Both the position numbers and the translations under genes were made by a program. Shown here in pieces: positions 21,887 through 32,557 of a stretch of 64,000 nucleotides of DNA (position 1 is the stretch's first letter; each line of letters opens with the position of its first letter). A model generated the notes under the pieces. It searched no databases. It was not told where the DNA came from and saw nothing but the letters and a program-made list of their open reading frames with translations. Location of the stretch: NCBI GenBank assembly GCA_963969345.1, contig OZ017767.1, forward strand, positions 3,004,739-3,068,738. The letters are read 5' to 3'. Origin of the DNA: Turbatrix aceti (lineage: Eukaryota; Nematoda; Chromadorea; Rhabditida; Panagrolaimidae).

Positions 21887-22241
21887 TCGTCAAGTCATCA
21901 ACACCACCACCGTAATCCCTTAATACGGTGATACCTGTTCTGTGCAAAAGTGGCAAAACCTTGTGATCCCAAAAAAGCAAAAGCCAAGCCAAAAAAAGCC
22001 GTACGTAAGCCAAAGGAAATAAAACAGAAAATTCACGTGCAAAAATGCATCATTGTTCGTATTTTTTTCGCCTCAAAAACCCAAACGCGCACGCGCTCAA
22101 CAAAACTTGTTGAGCCTCAAAAAAATTTATGCCCGCGCCATTTTTTATGTTCGATTGATTGATTGATTACGATTTGATTTATTTTTTTCGAGTTCCTTCT
22201 TTTATTTATTTGCATGTTTCATTTTTTGCGATTAGTCGTTG

Positions 22242-23333
22242 TCAATTTGGAGCGATATTCATCCTTTTCGCCATGTTCAGTGCTTTTTTGCCAGCGTAGG
22301 CCAGGCAGGATTCGATGTCTTCTTCGTCGCAGAGTTCGACAAATTTTTTCAACGCGTTTTTTGTCACCGTTTGTGTCGGGTTTCTAAGGATATCGTACCT
22401 AAAATTATGTTTTTTGATGGTTTTTGATGATTTGTGACGAGTTCTTACATTTCGACGGCCGCGTATCGGCTGACAACTTTTTCAGCGTGATGTGTTTTTT
22501 GTCGAGGCATCTGAAAATTTTGGTTATTGATAATTTTTTGGGGGTTTTTGTCATTTTTTGTCTAAATTCAGGGCATTTTTATGTTTTCTTACGAGTTGGA
22601 TGGTTTTTTAGTTTGGTTTTTGGTCTTCTTATTACAAGTGTTTTATTGGGTATTTTTAATGGTTTTTAGGTCTAAAATGCTCCAATTTGTAGAAATTCAC
22701 TGTTTTTTGCTCAAAAATGGAATTTTCCAGTTTTTTGGCTGTTTTTCTTTTCAAAAATACTCACCAGTGTATCTGCAGCTGCCTGGTGAAGCTTGTTTTC
22801 GAGTTTGTAGATGACGGATCTCATTTCGTGGAGCTGTAACTTTTTTTGTTATTTGAACTTAATTTTTTTTTCAAAAACATGAGAACAACCCCAATCGAGG
22901 TCAAAAAACTGTTTCCAACTAATTTTCCCATGTCAAACTTTTTACCTCATGTGATTTGCTGCGTCCCGGGTCGTAGAATCGGTCGCTGTTTACCAAGTCG
23001 ACACGGGCCGTTTGTGTGATTCGTAGGGGTTCGTGACATCTCTCGCAGGGGTACCTTTGCTCTCCCTGAAGAACTTTTCGGGTATATAAGATCTCCCATG
23101 TTCGGGGATAACCCAACCCCACTCACATTTATGTCCGTATCACAGTCGCTGTGAACTGCCAATCCGCATTTGCAGATCGCAGCTTGTCTGACGTGGATCC
23201 AGCGTTTGCAGACGGCGCAGATGCCAGCCGTATTGGGCACTTTTTTGAAGTCTTGCTCGGGATCGGGGTCGTCTTCTGGGGTTATCAGGGGTGAAATCGT
23301 GCTGAGGGATTTCCTGGTATCTGGAGGCGCCAT
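22242..23333 (-). CDS. Cys/His-rich (zinc-binding type) protein, unrecognised
   Basis: Exons 23333-23127, 23065-22946, 22833-22765, 22510-22449 and 22398-22242 join in frame to 204 aa. The N-terminal half has C-A-V-C, then C-K-C-G-L-A-V-H-S-D-C, then C-E-R-C-H. That is eight or more spaced Cys/His, consistent with a cross-braced zinc module. The middle is helical (LHEMRSVIYKLENKLHQ) and the C-terminus basic and helical. Position 22510 is a Met codon at an exon start, so a shorter form is conceivable. I cannot name the family. It lies 355 bp upstream of COX16 on the same strand, so it could head the same operon-like block. Confidence 0.7.
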
Positions 23334-26300
23334 CGCGGATATATTTCGTCGAGATTTATCAGTTTTGCCGGACTGGAGATTTTTTACGGCAAAATCGTTA
23401 TTGTTGCTGCGTATGTTGATTTTCTCGATTTGGACGTGATTTTTATTTTATTTCTGCCATTCTCAAATTTTTGTAAAAATTGCTAAACATTTTTTTAACC
23501 GTCATTTTTTACGTTCGGATTACGGTTTTGATTTTTTTGGCATTTTTGTTTTTTTCAGGATGTCGTACAAAAAATTATGTTTTTTTTATTATTTGTGCCG
23601 TTTTTGCATTTTTACGGCATTTTTTTCCGCGAATTGTGTTTTTTACCTTGTCATCTGAAAATTTTGCTTTTGATAATTTTTTTGTTTTCTTTCACTTTTT
23701 ATCTTTTTTGGGGGTAAAACTCTTCATTTTGGCTGACCTGATTTTTTTTCAAATATATTCCAGTCAATTATTACTTTTCTATATTTTTCATACATCCGTC
23801 AAAAATTTGATTTACCATGTTTATGTCATGTTTACAACTGTTGACACTCAAAGCCAAAAGTGTCAACTTTGTTTCCTTCATTTCCTTTGTTCCGACTTTT
23901 GTCTATCGTTGTTCAAATTTCAAACAGCGAGAATCAGCCAGTTGTCCGTCTGGTCTTGCGCACTCGCTCCTTTTCCGCTGACTTATGTGAGTGCCATTGA
24001 CCCCTACGGGTCATTGCCTGCCAGCCAGCCTTGAACTTTCTCTCCCATCCCCACCGCAGCCTCAGCTTCTCGATTAGTTATCTCTCGCAGGGGGTCGGGG
24101 AGGGATCTGGGGGTCGGGGAGGGATCTGACATGCTTTGGCAAAGTTGGAATGTTGGATAGCAGCATTGCTTATTCATCATGACTTTTGCTCGTCGTGGGT
24201 GGTCGGGTTAGAACTTTCCAAGCTAATAAAAATTTAAAGTGGTGCCATTCTTCCAAGCGATTTATTTTTGATGGGCTAAAAAAATTTAATTGAATAAATC
24301 TTTCATGTTCAACATTCATAGTTTTTCAAAATTCGATGTAAAACCAAGCAAGCGGCTATCGTTGTTCAAATTTCAAACAGCGAGAATCAGCCAGTTGTCC
24401 GTCTGGTCTTGCGCACTCGCTCCTTTTCCGCTGACTTATGTGAGTGCCATTGACCCCTACGGGTCATTGCCTGCCAGCCAGCCTTCAACTTTCTCTCCCA
24501 TCCCCACCGCAACCTCAGCTTCCCGATTCGGCGAATAGTAGACACTTTTTTTCTTCGGTTGGCAGCTACCTTCTTTTTCTTTGCTTTTTCCGATTTTGAT
24601 GTTTCTTCAAGGACTTTTTCCTTATTACCGCGATTTTTTCTCTTACCGCGTCTTTGATGTGCCGCTTTCATGCTTGACAGAGTGGCCGATCTCGGATGCC
24701 ACCAAAGGCGTGTTTGCCGACACACCGCTTGCCTGCCTGCCTGCGCGGGGGGCGGCGGCGGCTGCTGTCGCGCAGACCCGCCCACATTCTTCTTCCTCCC
24801 CTCATGTCAGTCGTGGTTCTTGGTCATTCACTCAGCTTCAGTTCTTGTCAGCCAGTCCATCCTGCGCAGCTATCTCCCGGCAGTGCAGTGCCATCGCTGT
24901 CGCTTGTTTGGGCGCGCGTTGGTTGCTTCGTTGACCTGTGCCCTTCTCGAACAACTTAGATAAATCCAGCGATTGCGCGCGCGTTTCATTCACTCCTTTA
25001 TGCACGCAAGCTTGTGCCGTAGTTGTATATGACTCAAACAACTACGGCATTGGTAGGATTTCTGGTTAGTTATCTCTCTCTCGCAGACTACCCCCGACGC
25101 GCGCATACACTTCCAGGCTTGGGAGTCGTAGTATCCTGGCTTTCTTTATCTTGTCTTGAGTTAGATTAGGTAGGATGCGCGCGCGGAAAGTGTTATTTAT
25201 TTAAATTGGGGGTCGGGGATCTGGGGGTCGGGGAGGGATCTGACATGCTTTGGCAAAGTTGGAATGTTGGATAGCAGCATTGCTTATTCATCATGACTTT
25301 TGCTCGTCGTGGGTGGTCGGGTTAGAACTTTCCAAGCTAATAAAAATTTAAAGTGATGTCATTCTTCTAAGCGATTTATTTTTGATTGGCTAAAAAAATT
25401 TAATTGAATAAATCTTTCATGTTCGACATTCATAGTTTCTCAAAATTCGATGTAAAACCAAGCGGCACTTGTTTACGAGATACTTTTCGTTATTCTTTTC
25501 TATTCTTTAAAAAAAAAAATTGGCGCGCGAAATTAGATGACTCATCCAACCAGTTTTTCTTCCTGTTCATGTAAAAAAAATCCGAGGTGATGGAAGTTTG
25601 CCCTTTTCTTTTCTATTTTTTGTCTGCTGACCAATCTGTCAAACAAGTATGTTTACGGGTGCCCTCTCTCTTGCCTGCAAATGCCATCTGCTTCCTAGCC
25701 GTTCCCTGTAAATAAAACCAGTCTTACAAGTGTAGTTTTGCAATAATCAAGCTGTAAGTAGTAGTCATTAGATGGCTCACTTTTCCTTGCTCCTCCTGCC
25801 AGTTAGCATAGAGCGCACGAACGGGTAAGCATATTTTATTTTGTTGTATTTTTTTGAGTGGCGTTCGTTTGTTCATTTGCTCGGATTTTCCCGCCACTTT
25901 TCTCCTGACTCACGATGGACAATGCCTGGTGCGTCGTCCGGGGGTCGGTCCGGTGAGCGCGCGCGACTGTCGACTGACCGTCGATCAACACCTTTTTTTC
26001 TTATTTGGGTGGCTTTTGCATAGCGGTTCCAAGTGACATCAGCATTTGGCAGGAACTATTGGGTAGAGTGGGCGATCGGTGGTTCTTATTCCCGCGCAAT
26101 TTGTTACTTGACGGATGGTTGTGCTTTATTTTACTCTTCTTTTATTTTTAAATATTTTGCCCTTGCTTTTATTAATCTTATTGATTCAATGATGTTTTTC
26201 GTGTTTAATTGGCGATCGTGAACTTTCGCGTTTGTTTTGAATTTCAGTTTTATGAATTTCGATTTTTTTTCAGATAGCAACACTACCTCAACGCGCTCTA

Positions 26301-26370
26301 TCACCCCAAACGCTCCTTTACATCGATTCGCAACTCCTTTGCACATATTTCTCGACACCCAGAAAACAGA
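23334..26370. repeat. Non-coding region with two pairs of duplicated segments
   Basis: Segment 23908-24025 recurs at 24356-24485 (block with TCTGGTCTTGCGCACTCGC). Segment 24095-24350 recurs at 25215-25465 (block with GACATGCTTTGGCAAAGTTG). GGGTCGGGGAGGGATCTG tandem copies precede the latter. A 12-bp perfect hairpin lies at 25015-25049. Positions 25470-26270 are probably upstream and 5'UTR intron of the gene at 26371, ending in TTTTTTTTCAG at about 26273. I find no protein gene. Confidence 0.6.
25015..25049. repeat. 12-bp perfect hairpin
   Basis: TGCCGTAGTTGT (25015-25026) and ACAACTACGGCA (25038-25049) are exact reverse complements with an 11-nt loop. It lies between the two duplicated blocks. 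It could be an RNA hairpin or a remnant of an inverted-repeat element. Confidence 0.85.
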
Positions 26371-26967
26371 ATGGCGTCCTCGTCTGCTTCCGCTTCCAAC
26401 TCCGCTCCCAACAACGCTCCTCCAGCTTTCGACGACACTCCCCGTCGCACAGTCCGCGTATCCATTACCGGTGACACCGTGAGCTACATCACCCCTCCCC
26501 ACAACTTCACCGACATCGTTGACGATCGTAACACCTGGGCCCCGAAGAGAATCCAGCACTCCAAGTCGATGCGCGATTATCCTCCTGGCCGTGAAAACAA
26601 GTTCGCTGCCCGGCGTTTCCTCGTTGTCAACCTTCCGAAATCCTCGGCGCCTAACTCCACTTCTCCGTTGGGTCTCCAATCGGGCTTGGACGTCACTACG
26701 CCGACGTCGTTCAGCTTCAGCTGCCATTCGGATATGTCTTTCGGATCGGATCAGAATTCGAATGTCACGACCAACGACAACCACGAGCAGGAAGAGAAGA
26801 AAGTTGAAGAACCTGAGGAGGAAATCCCCTCTTCTCCGGAAGCCAACAACCAGGTTGCCATCGACGGGGTCTTTGATCACATCACCTGGGCGCCCAGGGT
26901 TGTCCGTCATCCGAAGAAGCCTATCGATTGGTCCAAATTCAAGTGCGGCCGTCTTGTTTTGGACTGA
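26371..26967 (+). CDS. TWAPK-motif protein, diverged single-copy relative of the 1-13 kb family
   Basis: A 198-aa intronless protein. The first motif is NTWAPKR (WAPKR at residues 56-60), the second ITWAPRVV near residue 172, with basic residues after each. The middle differs from the amplified family: it is Ser/Asn-rich and then strongly acidic (EEKKVEEPEEE), and lacks the C-I-H-C and C-P-I-H pairs. The 5' context is the same type, a TTTTTTTTCAG acceptor-like site followed by a leader and ATG. The shared pair of TWAP motifs with similar N- and C-terminal placement makes common ancestry likely. Low-complexity linkers and basic patches would fit a nuclear or scaffold role, but that is only a guess. 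Confidence 0.72.
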   Translation: MASSSASASNSAPNNAPPAFDDTPRRTVRVSITGDTVSYITPPHNFTDIVDDRNTWAPKRIQHSKSMRDYPPGRENKFAARRFLVVNLPKSSAPNSTSPLGLQSGLDVTTPTSFSFSCHSDMSFGSDQNSNVTTNDNHEQEEKKVEEPEEEIPSSPEANNQVAIDGVFDHITWAPRVVRHPKKPIDWSKFKCGRLVLD

Positions 26968-28168
26968 ACAAACACAACAAGATTTGTTTGATTCGTGGTC
27001 AACCCAAGAGTCCAGTCCACAATCAAGAATTTGGAACACAATTTTCTACTCATTTTTTTTGTCCATTTATTCATCATCAATTGATCGTTGTTTCTCTCAC
27101 GCGAGCGGGTCTGCAAGCCTCTAAACCAAACTTTGCTGATTTTTTGCCATCTATCGACTCATCTGTTTTTATCTGATCTGATCAGTGTGCTTGCCCATAT
27201 ACCGTTTAGACAGGATCCCACAACGCTTGCTTGTATGTATCCGCAACAGTACTGTGTATTTTTTTGTACTCTCTCATTATTCAATTTTCACAGTTTTTAT
27301 GATGTGGTGTTTATCCTTCCCCGATCCGAACCTTTAGTCCCTTTGTCCACACATATTCACACATACATTCACGCCGTACTATGCCTTATGTATCATTTTT
27401 AAAAGGTTATCGAAAAAAATTTTGCATCGCATGTTGGTTGGATGTGGAGGGGGGGGGGGTTGGAGGGGTCGGGGTAAAAAATGGGTCGACCTTAGGATTT
27501 TTTGACCGGTCGAGAATGAATTTGACTGATTTTTTTCGAATGATGCTTTGATTTTTTTTGAACACAAATTTGTTCAGAATTTGATTAAATTTAGAAAAAT
27601 TGACTTTGGAACGATCAAAAAAATTTTTATAAATGCATTTCATCCATTTTTGTTGGTTGACGGGCAAATCGGATTAAAATGTGGATGCTCATGGATTTAT
27701 TATCCCCGCCGACGTAGTCAATATTGGTCAATTAACTTTTTATTATAGTACGTCTTGAAAGTGCATAAAAAAGTAGTCATAAACTTTTTACGAGCTCTGA
27801 AGAATAAAAAAGTAGTAAATTGAGGAATATCGAATCCGCGAAGGATTTGATTTTATTTGAAAGTGAAAACTCCGGATTTTTTCATTTTTTATCGGTTCAC
27901 CGGCGGATTGAATTGAAATGGAATGCTGGATGTTCTATGAATTTTCTCTGCCGTCTCCGACGACGACGACATCGTGGTGGTGGTGGTGGTGGTGTGATTG
28001 ATTGGTCGATCCAATCTTCCACTTTCCCCCCCCCCCTACCACCTCCGTGGTAGGCGCGACAGACGTTTATTTATGTCGTCAAAAAGTTGACCACTGACCG
28101 CGGTTCGCCAATAAATACACATATTTACGTCCTTGTTTGAGCGTTGATTGTCGACGAATTTGGCTGTG
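26968..28168. other. Gap: 3' region of 26371 gene and AT-rich intergenic DNA
   Basis: Long 3' region with T-runs to about 27400. Poly-G runs lie near 27448 and poly-C near 28028, with a GGTGGT stretch near 27977. No supported gene. Confidence 0.5.
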
Positions 28169-28499
28169 ATGTTGCTGCGATCGTCTGCGACTTATTTATT
28201 GTTTTTTATAATTTTTATTTGTTTTTGCGACGCAAAATCCACGGCAGAAGTGCAAATCAGAGCGGCTAGGCATCACCAAGTTCTGTTTCGGAGGGGATCC
28301 AGGTCCAGGTAGCGTACATCAGCCCGAGGTCGCCGTAACCCCTCCCCCAGAGGGAGTAGAGGTCGGCGGCGGAAACACGACCCTAGTACCCGCAAATGAC
28401 TGTTACGCAGATCCATCGTGCTACCTCCAATCCATGGATTACGTGCTCTCGTTGGTCGAATTGACAGCCGACACGCTCTGCTGCGATGACTACGCTTAA
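28169..28499 (+). pseudogene. Small secreted Cys-rich protein with apparent frameshift
   Basis: From 28169 a frame encodes a strong signal peptide (MLLRSSATYLLFFIIFIC, cleavage near CDA) and a short basic mature part ending LFRRGSRSR at a stop. A second frame overlapping its end runs to a stop at 28497-28499 and encodes a compact tail with CYADPSC and TLCC motifs and C-rich spacing. Codon use looks real in both, but one or two bases must be gained or lost to join them. It is either a recently broken gene, a base-call error, or spliced in a way I do not see. It lies 350 bp upstream of another secreted-protein gene. Confidence 0.45.
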
Positions 28500-28785
28500 T
28501 ATTATTTATTTGAAGAAAACGTTCTCTGATACTCTCTGCTTCTTTTTTTTTCCTGCGCGCTGACCCGAAATAAAGGTGAAAAAAAAGTGAATGACTAATG
28601 CTTTTCTTCGCCCAAACGCTCAAAAATGTCCCCCCAAAAAAATACAGGCTCATAAATTTGTTTTTTTTTGGAGCAACAAAAAAGTTTGGCGGGCTCAAAC
28701 AAATAGGAATCACCAATTTTGCCTTTTCGACGAACAATTTTTATGATTTTTGGGTTCTTTGATGCTTGCAAGGCTGAAAAAGGGG

Positions 28786-28793
28786 TATATAAG
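28786..28793 (+). promoter_or_regulatory. TATA box of the secreted-protein gene at 28852
   Basis: TATATAAG lies 66 bp before the ATG, with a candidate start near 28815-28820 and a leader free of upstream ATGs. Clear TATA boxes are rare in this window and would fit a strongly or tissue-specifically expressed gene. Confidence 0.6.
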
Positions 28794-28851
28794 CTCTCAC
28801 AGAAGGCTCAGAAGCCGCAACCAACTCTTGACATCTTTTCAACTTCTCAAA

Positions 28852-29634
28852 ATGAACCCAACATTCACCATCGTCGCTTTCACGGCTCTGATCGTCGTCC
28901 ACGGTCTCCCGACGACTCATCAACGCCTTCGTCGCCAGTTGGTCAACGACCAAAGCTATACCGCTGAATTTGGAGGTCTTGACGGCGGTCTTCCGGTCGC
29001 AGTCCAGGGCAGCAGCCAGCAGGTTGCAATTCCAGGCCCGATCCCGGTGGCTTCGGACATTGAGTCTGAATCTGTGTCATTTGGCCGGCGCAAGCGGCAG
29101 TTTGTCCCTGAACAGGTATCCGAGGTCAGCGAGACTGCTGTCGTCGGAGGCGAACGTGTCCGCGAAGACGAGGGCAGCGTCGACATCGGCGGACCTCTTC
29201 CAGTCGATCTTACTGCTTCTGATTCGTCTTGTGAGTTTTTTTGGGGGTTGTAAAATGGTAAAATGAATTTTTTTAGTCTCTTCGTTCGGCCGTTAAGCTC
29301 GATTACACGGCGACTGCACAAAAATGGATTTTCGCTTGTTTTTAAAAAATATTTTGACTCATTTAAATTTTTTTTGCGGAAAATAAATTTTTTTAAATGG
29401 TGATTTTTTGTTGAGTGAATTTCGGCAGCATTCTGGGAAGGTAACTTTGAAGGCCCCTACCCCAGGGTTGCTTCCACGCCGGCCCCGACCCCAGCTCCGA
29501 CCCCAGAACCATCAGGTATGGACAAAATGAGTGAAGTTGTCAGCAGACTGGCGACCACGATTCCCGAAATTGGCAGCTGGGGTGTACACGTTCGAGCCCC
29601 CATCGGTCGGCAGCGACGGTTCCGAGAAAAATGA
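28852..29634 (+). CDS. Secreted precursor, chimeric with part of the gene at 32558
   Basis: Exon 1 (28852-29230) encodes a signal peptide (MNPTFTIVAFTALIVVHG) and a pro-region with basic cleavage sites (RLRRQ near residue 24, GRRKRQ near 79). A consensus GTGAGT donor at 29231 joins in frame to an acceptor at 29428. Exon 2 (29429-29634) copies part of the last exon of the gene at 32558: it starts FWEGNFEGPYPRVASTPAP and runs to TTIPEIG. There a 44-bp deletion relative to the donor copy shifts the frame into a short new tail and a stop, giving 194 aa in all. Alternatively the second exon ends at the GTATGG at about 29518. Function unknown. Confidence 0.6.
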
Positions 29635-29820
29635 AAACCTGGCACGGGTCCAGAAAAGTGGAATTGGCATGTTTTTTGGCACTGACCCCCATGCTCCGGC
29701 TCCGGTCCCGGCTCCGGGGTCCAGATCGGCCGGGGCATTCATCGGTGATCTGGTCAACTCCCTGCCGATGTCCCAGTCTCTGTTACCCTTCGGCAACCCT
29801 TTTTCCGCCCAAAATGTAAT
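29635..29820 (+). pseudogene. Rest of duplicated exon fragment, out of frame
   Basis: This continues the copy of 33330-33515 (GGAATTGGCATGTTTTTTGGCAC and following) at high identity, but after the 44-bp deletion it is out of frame with the upstream exon. Similarity stops near 29810 at TTTTTCCGCCC. It is the untranslated remainder of the duplicated piece. Confidence 0.75.
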
Positions 29821-29882
29821 TTATTCCAGTGCAACCTTCCAACTACGGCCCTTCTCGTCTTTTTTTCACGCTATTCGCTCGT

Positions 29883-31052
29883 TCAAAGCAGTTGACTCGG
29901 ACTCTCATGAATGATCATGGATCTGCGCTGACGGCGGACTTCTGACTGGATGCGAAGACTTTCATGGAGCGACAGCTGCGTGGTGTCGACAAAATCCGGG
30001 ACCCGGCCCTGGTACCGGACGCTGCTTTGAGTTGGCGAATTTCGTAGGCTCATGAATGACGATACTGACGTCATCGAGTCCTGTCGCTGGACGCCGGCGA
30101 AGCTCATTCGCGATTTTCGGGACGCTGAGGATGACGAGGCGGGCAGGCAAATTGTTGTGTTGCCCTGCATAGACCTGAACAGAGAGGAGAAGTATTAGAC
30201 AAAAAAAACCAGGCCGATAGAAAAGCGAGCGTGCGAGCAGACAAAAAACATTTTTTGTGCAGCATCGGCAAAAGCGGGAATTGGCTAGTTTAGCAGTCAT
30301 TCAGTCAGTTTGTGACTCAGAGTGTGGTTTGGGATGGCTGGATAGCCAGTCCGTCAGCAGGACTGCGTTCTACGAAGTCTTTTTACGTTTTAAAATTGCC
30401 TAGAACGCGGTCGTGCTGATGGGCCGGATCCTGGCTTCCAAAAACCTTCCCCCAACAAACAACCAACCTCCGAGGCTTGAGCGCAGGCTTGCTGGTCACT
30501 CTGAGGTACTTTACCCTCGCTATCCTGTATTCCGCAATGGTCATTCCGCAGTTTCGGCATTTGATCACCGGATGATGGTTCGGAAAATTCCCGCAAACCA
30601 CCAGCTCGGGAGGCGCTTCCGGAGTTATGCTAAACCGCCGGGTTCTGCCCAAAATCACCGTACGCGCCGGCGAAGGCGTAAAAGTCGATCTCTGGGTCGT
30701 CTGAAACGACGAGAATCCATCCAGCTCCCCGATCACGCTGTTCAGACTGTCGGTGCTGCCTTTAGCCGTCACCGTCTCTGGCATCGACAGCGCCGTGTTG
30801 CAGGTCGTCGACGAAGGCGACATGAGTGCCGTGTACGATGTCAAATCCTGAAAACGTCAGGCACTTTTTTTTCAATGTTTTAAAAAAAAGATGAATTACA
30901 GTATCCAGGGAAGTGTTCATGATGTAGTAGTAGTTGTTATCCTCGCTGCTCATCGCGGGGAGACTCGTACGCCCCGTATCGCCTGTCATGCTGGCAATTT
31001 CGGCAATGTGTGACGACGAAAATATATCCTCGTTCCCGGTGGCGGTTGTCAT
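29883..31052 (-). CDS. Unrecognised Ser/Thr-rich protein with a CxxC motif
   Basis: On the minus strand, between the genes at 28852 and 32558. Exon 1 is 31052-30900 (51 codons). Exon 2 starts at 30847 and runs to a donor near 30515, encoding a Ser/Thr-rich stretch and then HHPVIKCRNCGMTIAEYR. A last exon begins at 30174 after CTGTTCAG. Joining at the first GTAAAG donor gives a frame that stops at 29962. Using a donor 5 bp or about 50 bp further on gives the more coding-like frame (QRQDSMTSVSSFMSLRNSP...) that stops at 29883, which I prefer. The single CxxC could bind metal only with a partner. I recognise no family. Confidence 0.5.
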
Positions 31053-32557
31053 GGCATGCGCTGATTGATGTGATTACAACTGTGTTGTATACGTAACCTC
31101 TTGGCCGGTCATTTTGCCTTTTCAGGGGGGAGTCACAGGGTAATGATATGCAAATTTTTTTGAGCTGTTAGACTTGATTTGTCGTGTCAACACCTGATCA
31201 TAATTTTTGGGTTTTGACAAGATTTTTCGTTTGGTCTCGACTGGATTTTTCTCAAACCTGCGAAAACGTACAATACTCGATTTTCGTGCAAAGACCTGAT
31301 TGTCATTTTTTTAGTCCTGACTGGATTTTTTCCCAACCTGTCCGAAACGTGCGAAATTCAATTTTCGGGCTGACAAAATAATAATTTTTTTGGGTCCAAA
31401 GCATAATTTTTCAAAAATACTGTACGGTTTGTTTTCCTGTCAAAACCAAATTTTTTATCTCAAATAATTTTTTTCCAAAATGTGAGTTTCTAATATTTTT
31501 TGTGCCACATTGTAATTATTATTTTTTAACCCTGATTGCTTTTCTGATGCAACAACCTCGTTCAAAACCTCAAAAATATCATCTTTAGCTGACATAAGTA
31601 AACAAACATGCACAATGCCTTTCAAACCAGCCAGTTATAAAAAAGCTCTGAAGTCCAATTTAAAACTGGAACCATCTTGGATGTTTGGTCGGTCGGTGAA
31701 GACAACGAACGAGGCAAGGCTTCCATTGCACCTTGTTCGTGAAGATCCGCGAATAAAATAACACCTGACTGCGCTCCAGGGGCCACCAATGAATCTAACT
31801 GGATTGGATGTTGCACAGTTTTTTTTATCTATGCATCCCTCCAAAAATCTCATGTCAGTACAAATTTTTTTTTGGGAAATTGTAATAGTCATTCATCGCT
31901 CTGACACCTGTTTTGGTCACGCTTGGGTCTTCAGGGGGGAACCACACCGGTTCAAGTGTGTCGTGTGGCCAACCTGATGACTCACTGTCCCAGTAGCCTG
32001 GCCAGGCATTGTTGGGGGTGATGCATGTTTTTTTAGTCTTCATCTTTTTTCACCTCACTCTCAAAAAAGGACTCATACAAGAGTCGTTCTCTTCTTCGTC
32101 CGCGTCGCGCGGGTTTTTTTTACCGACGTCACAACAGGGAGAGGGCAGAAACCAGTTTACATAGGCATGCATGACAGTAGGTAGCGTATAGCGGCCCCAA
32201 CACGAAGGCGGCGGCGATGAGTCTCAGCAGGGACAAAAAAAGGAAAAGGGAAGGAGAGATGGATTTCGTCCATTCGACACTTGATCGCCGTCATCATCGC
32301 CTCTTTTCCTCCCTCCGATCTGATGGGCCGATCTGCCACCGCCTGCTGAGATCCTCCAGAGGCACCTACACACACGTGAGAGCGTGATGGTGTGTGTGCT
32401 TTTTTTCCTCCGAACCACTTTTTTCTTTTTGCTCTTTTTTTTGGGTGACAGTTTCTATTTTTTAACCCCACCCAATTTTTGTAAATCCCCGTGTTGCGGC
32501 ATTTGTCTGGTGAATTCATTTTAAATAAACATTGTTCAACAACTATTTTGTTACAGA
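31053..32557. other. Gap: AT-rich spacer with weak tandem repetition
   Basis: Positions 31180-31370 contain two or three diverged copies of an 80-100 bp unit (ACCTGAT...TCGACTGGATTTTT). Positions 31620-32520 contain moderately GC-rich stretches without a defensible ORF. Positions 32520-32557 lead into an acceptor-like TTTTGTTACAG directly before the next gene. Confidence 0.45.

Noticed and set aside
26131..27039. 302-aa minus-strand ORF
   Set aside because: It is the antisense of the 26371 gene. The plus-strand frame has the acceptor, leader and family motifs, while the minus frame runs into AT-rich flanks.
28273..28737. 154-aa minus-strand ORF over the small secreted gene
   Set aside because: Its composition looks random and the plus strand has a signal peptide and a Cys-rich frame over the same bases.
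32157..32519. 120-aa minus-strand ORF
   Set aside because: No motif, no splice or start context, mixed basic composition; probably chance.
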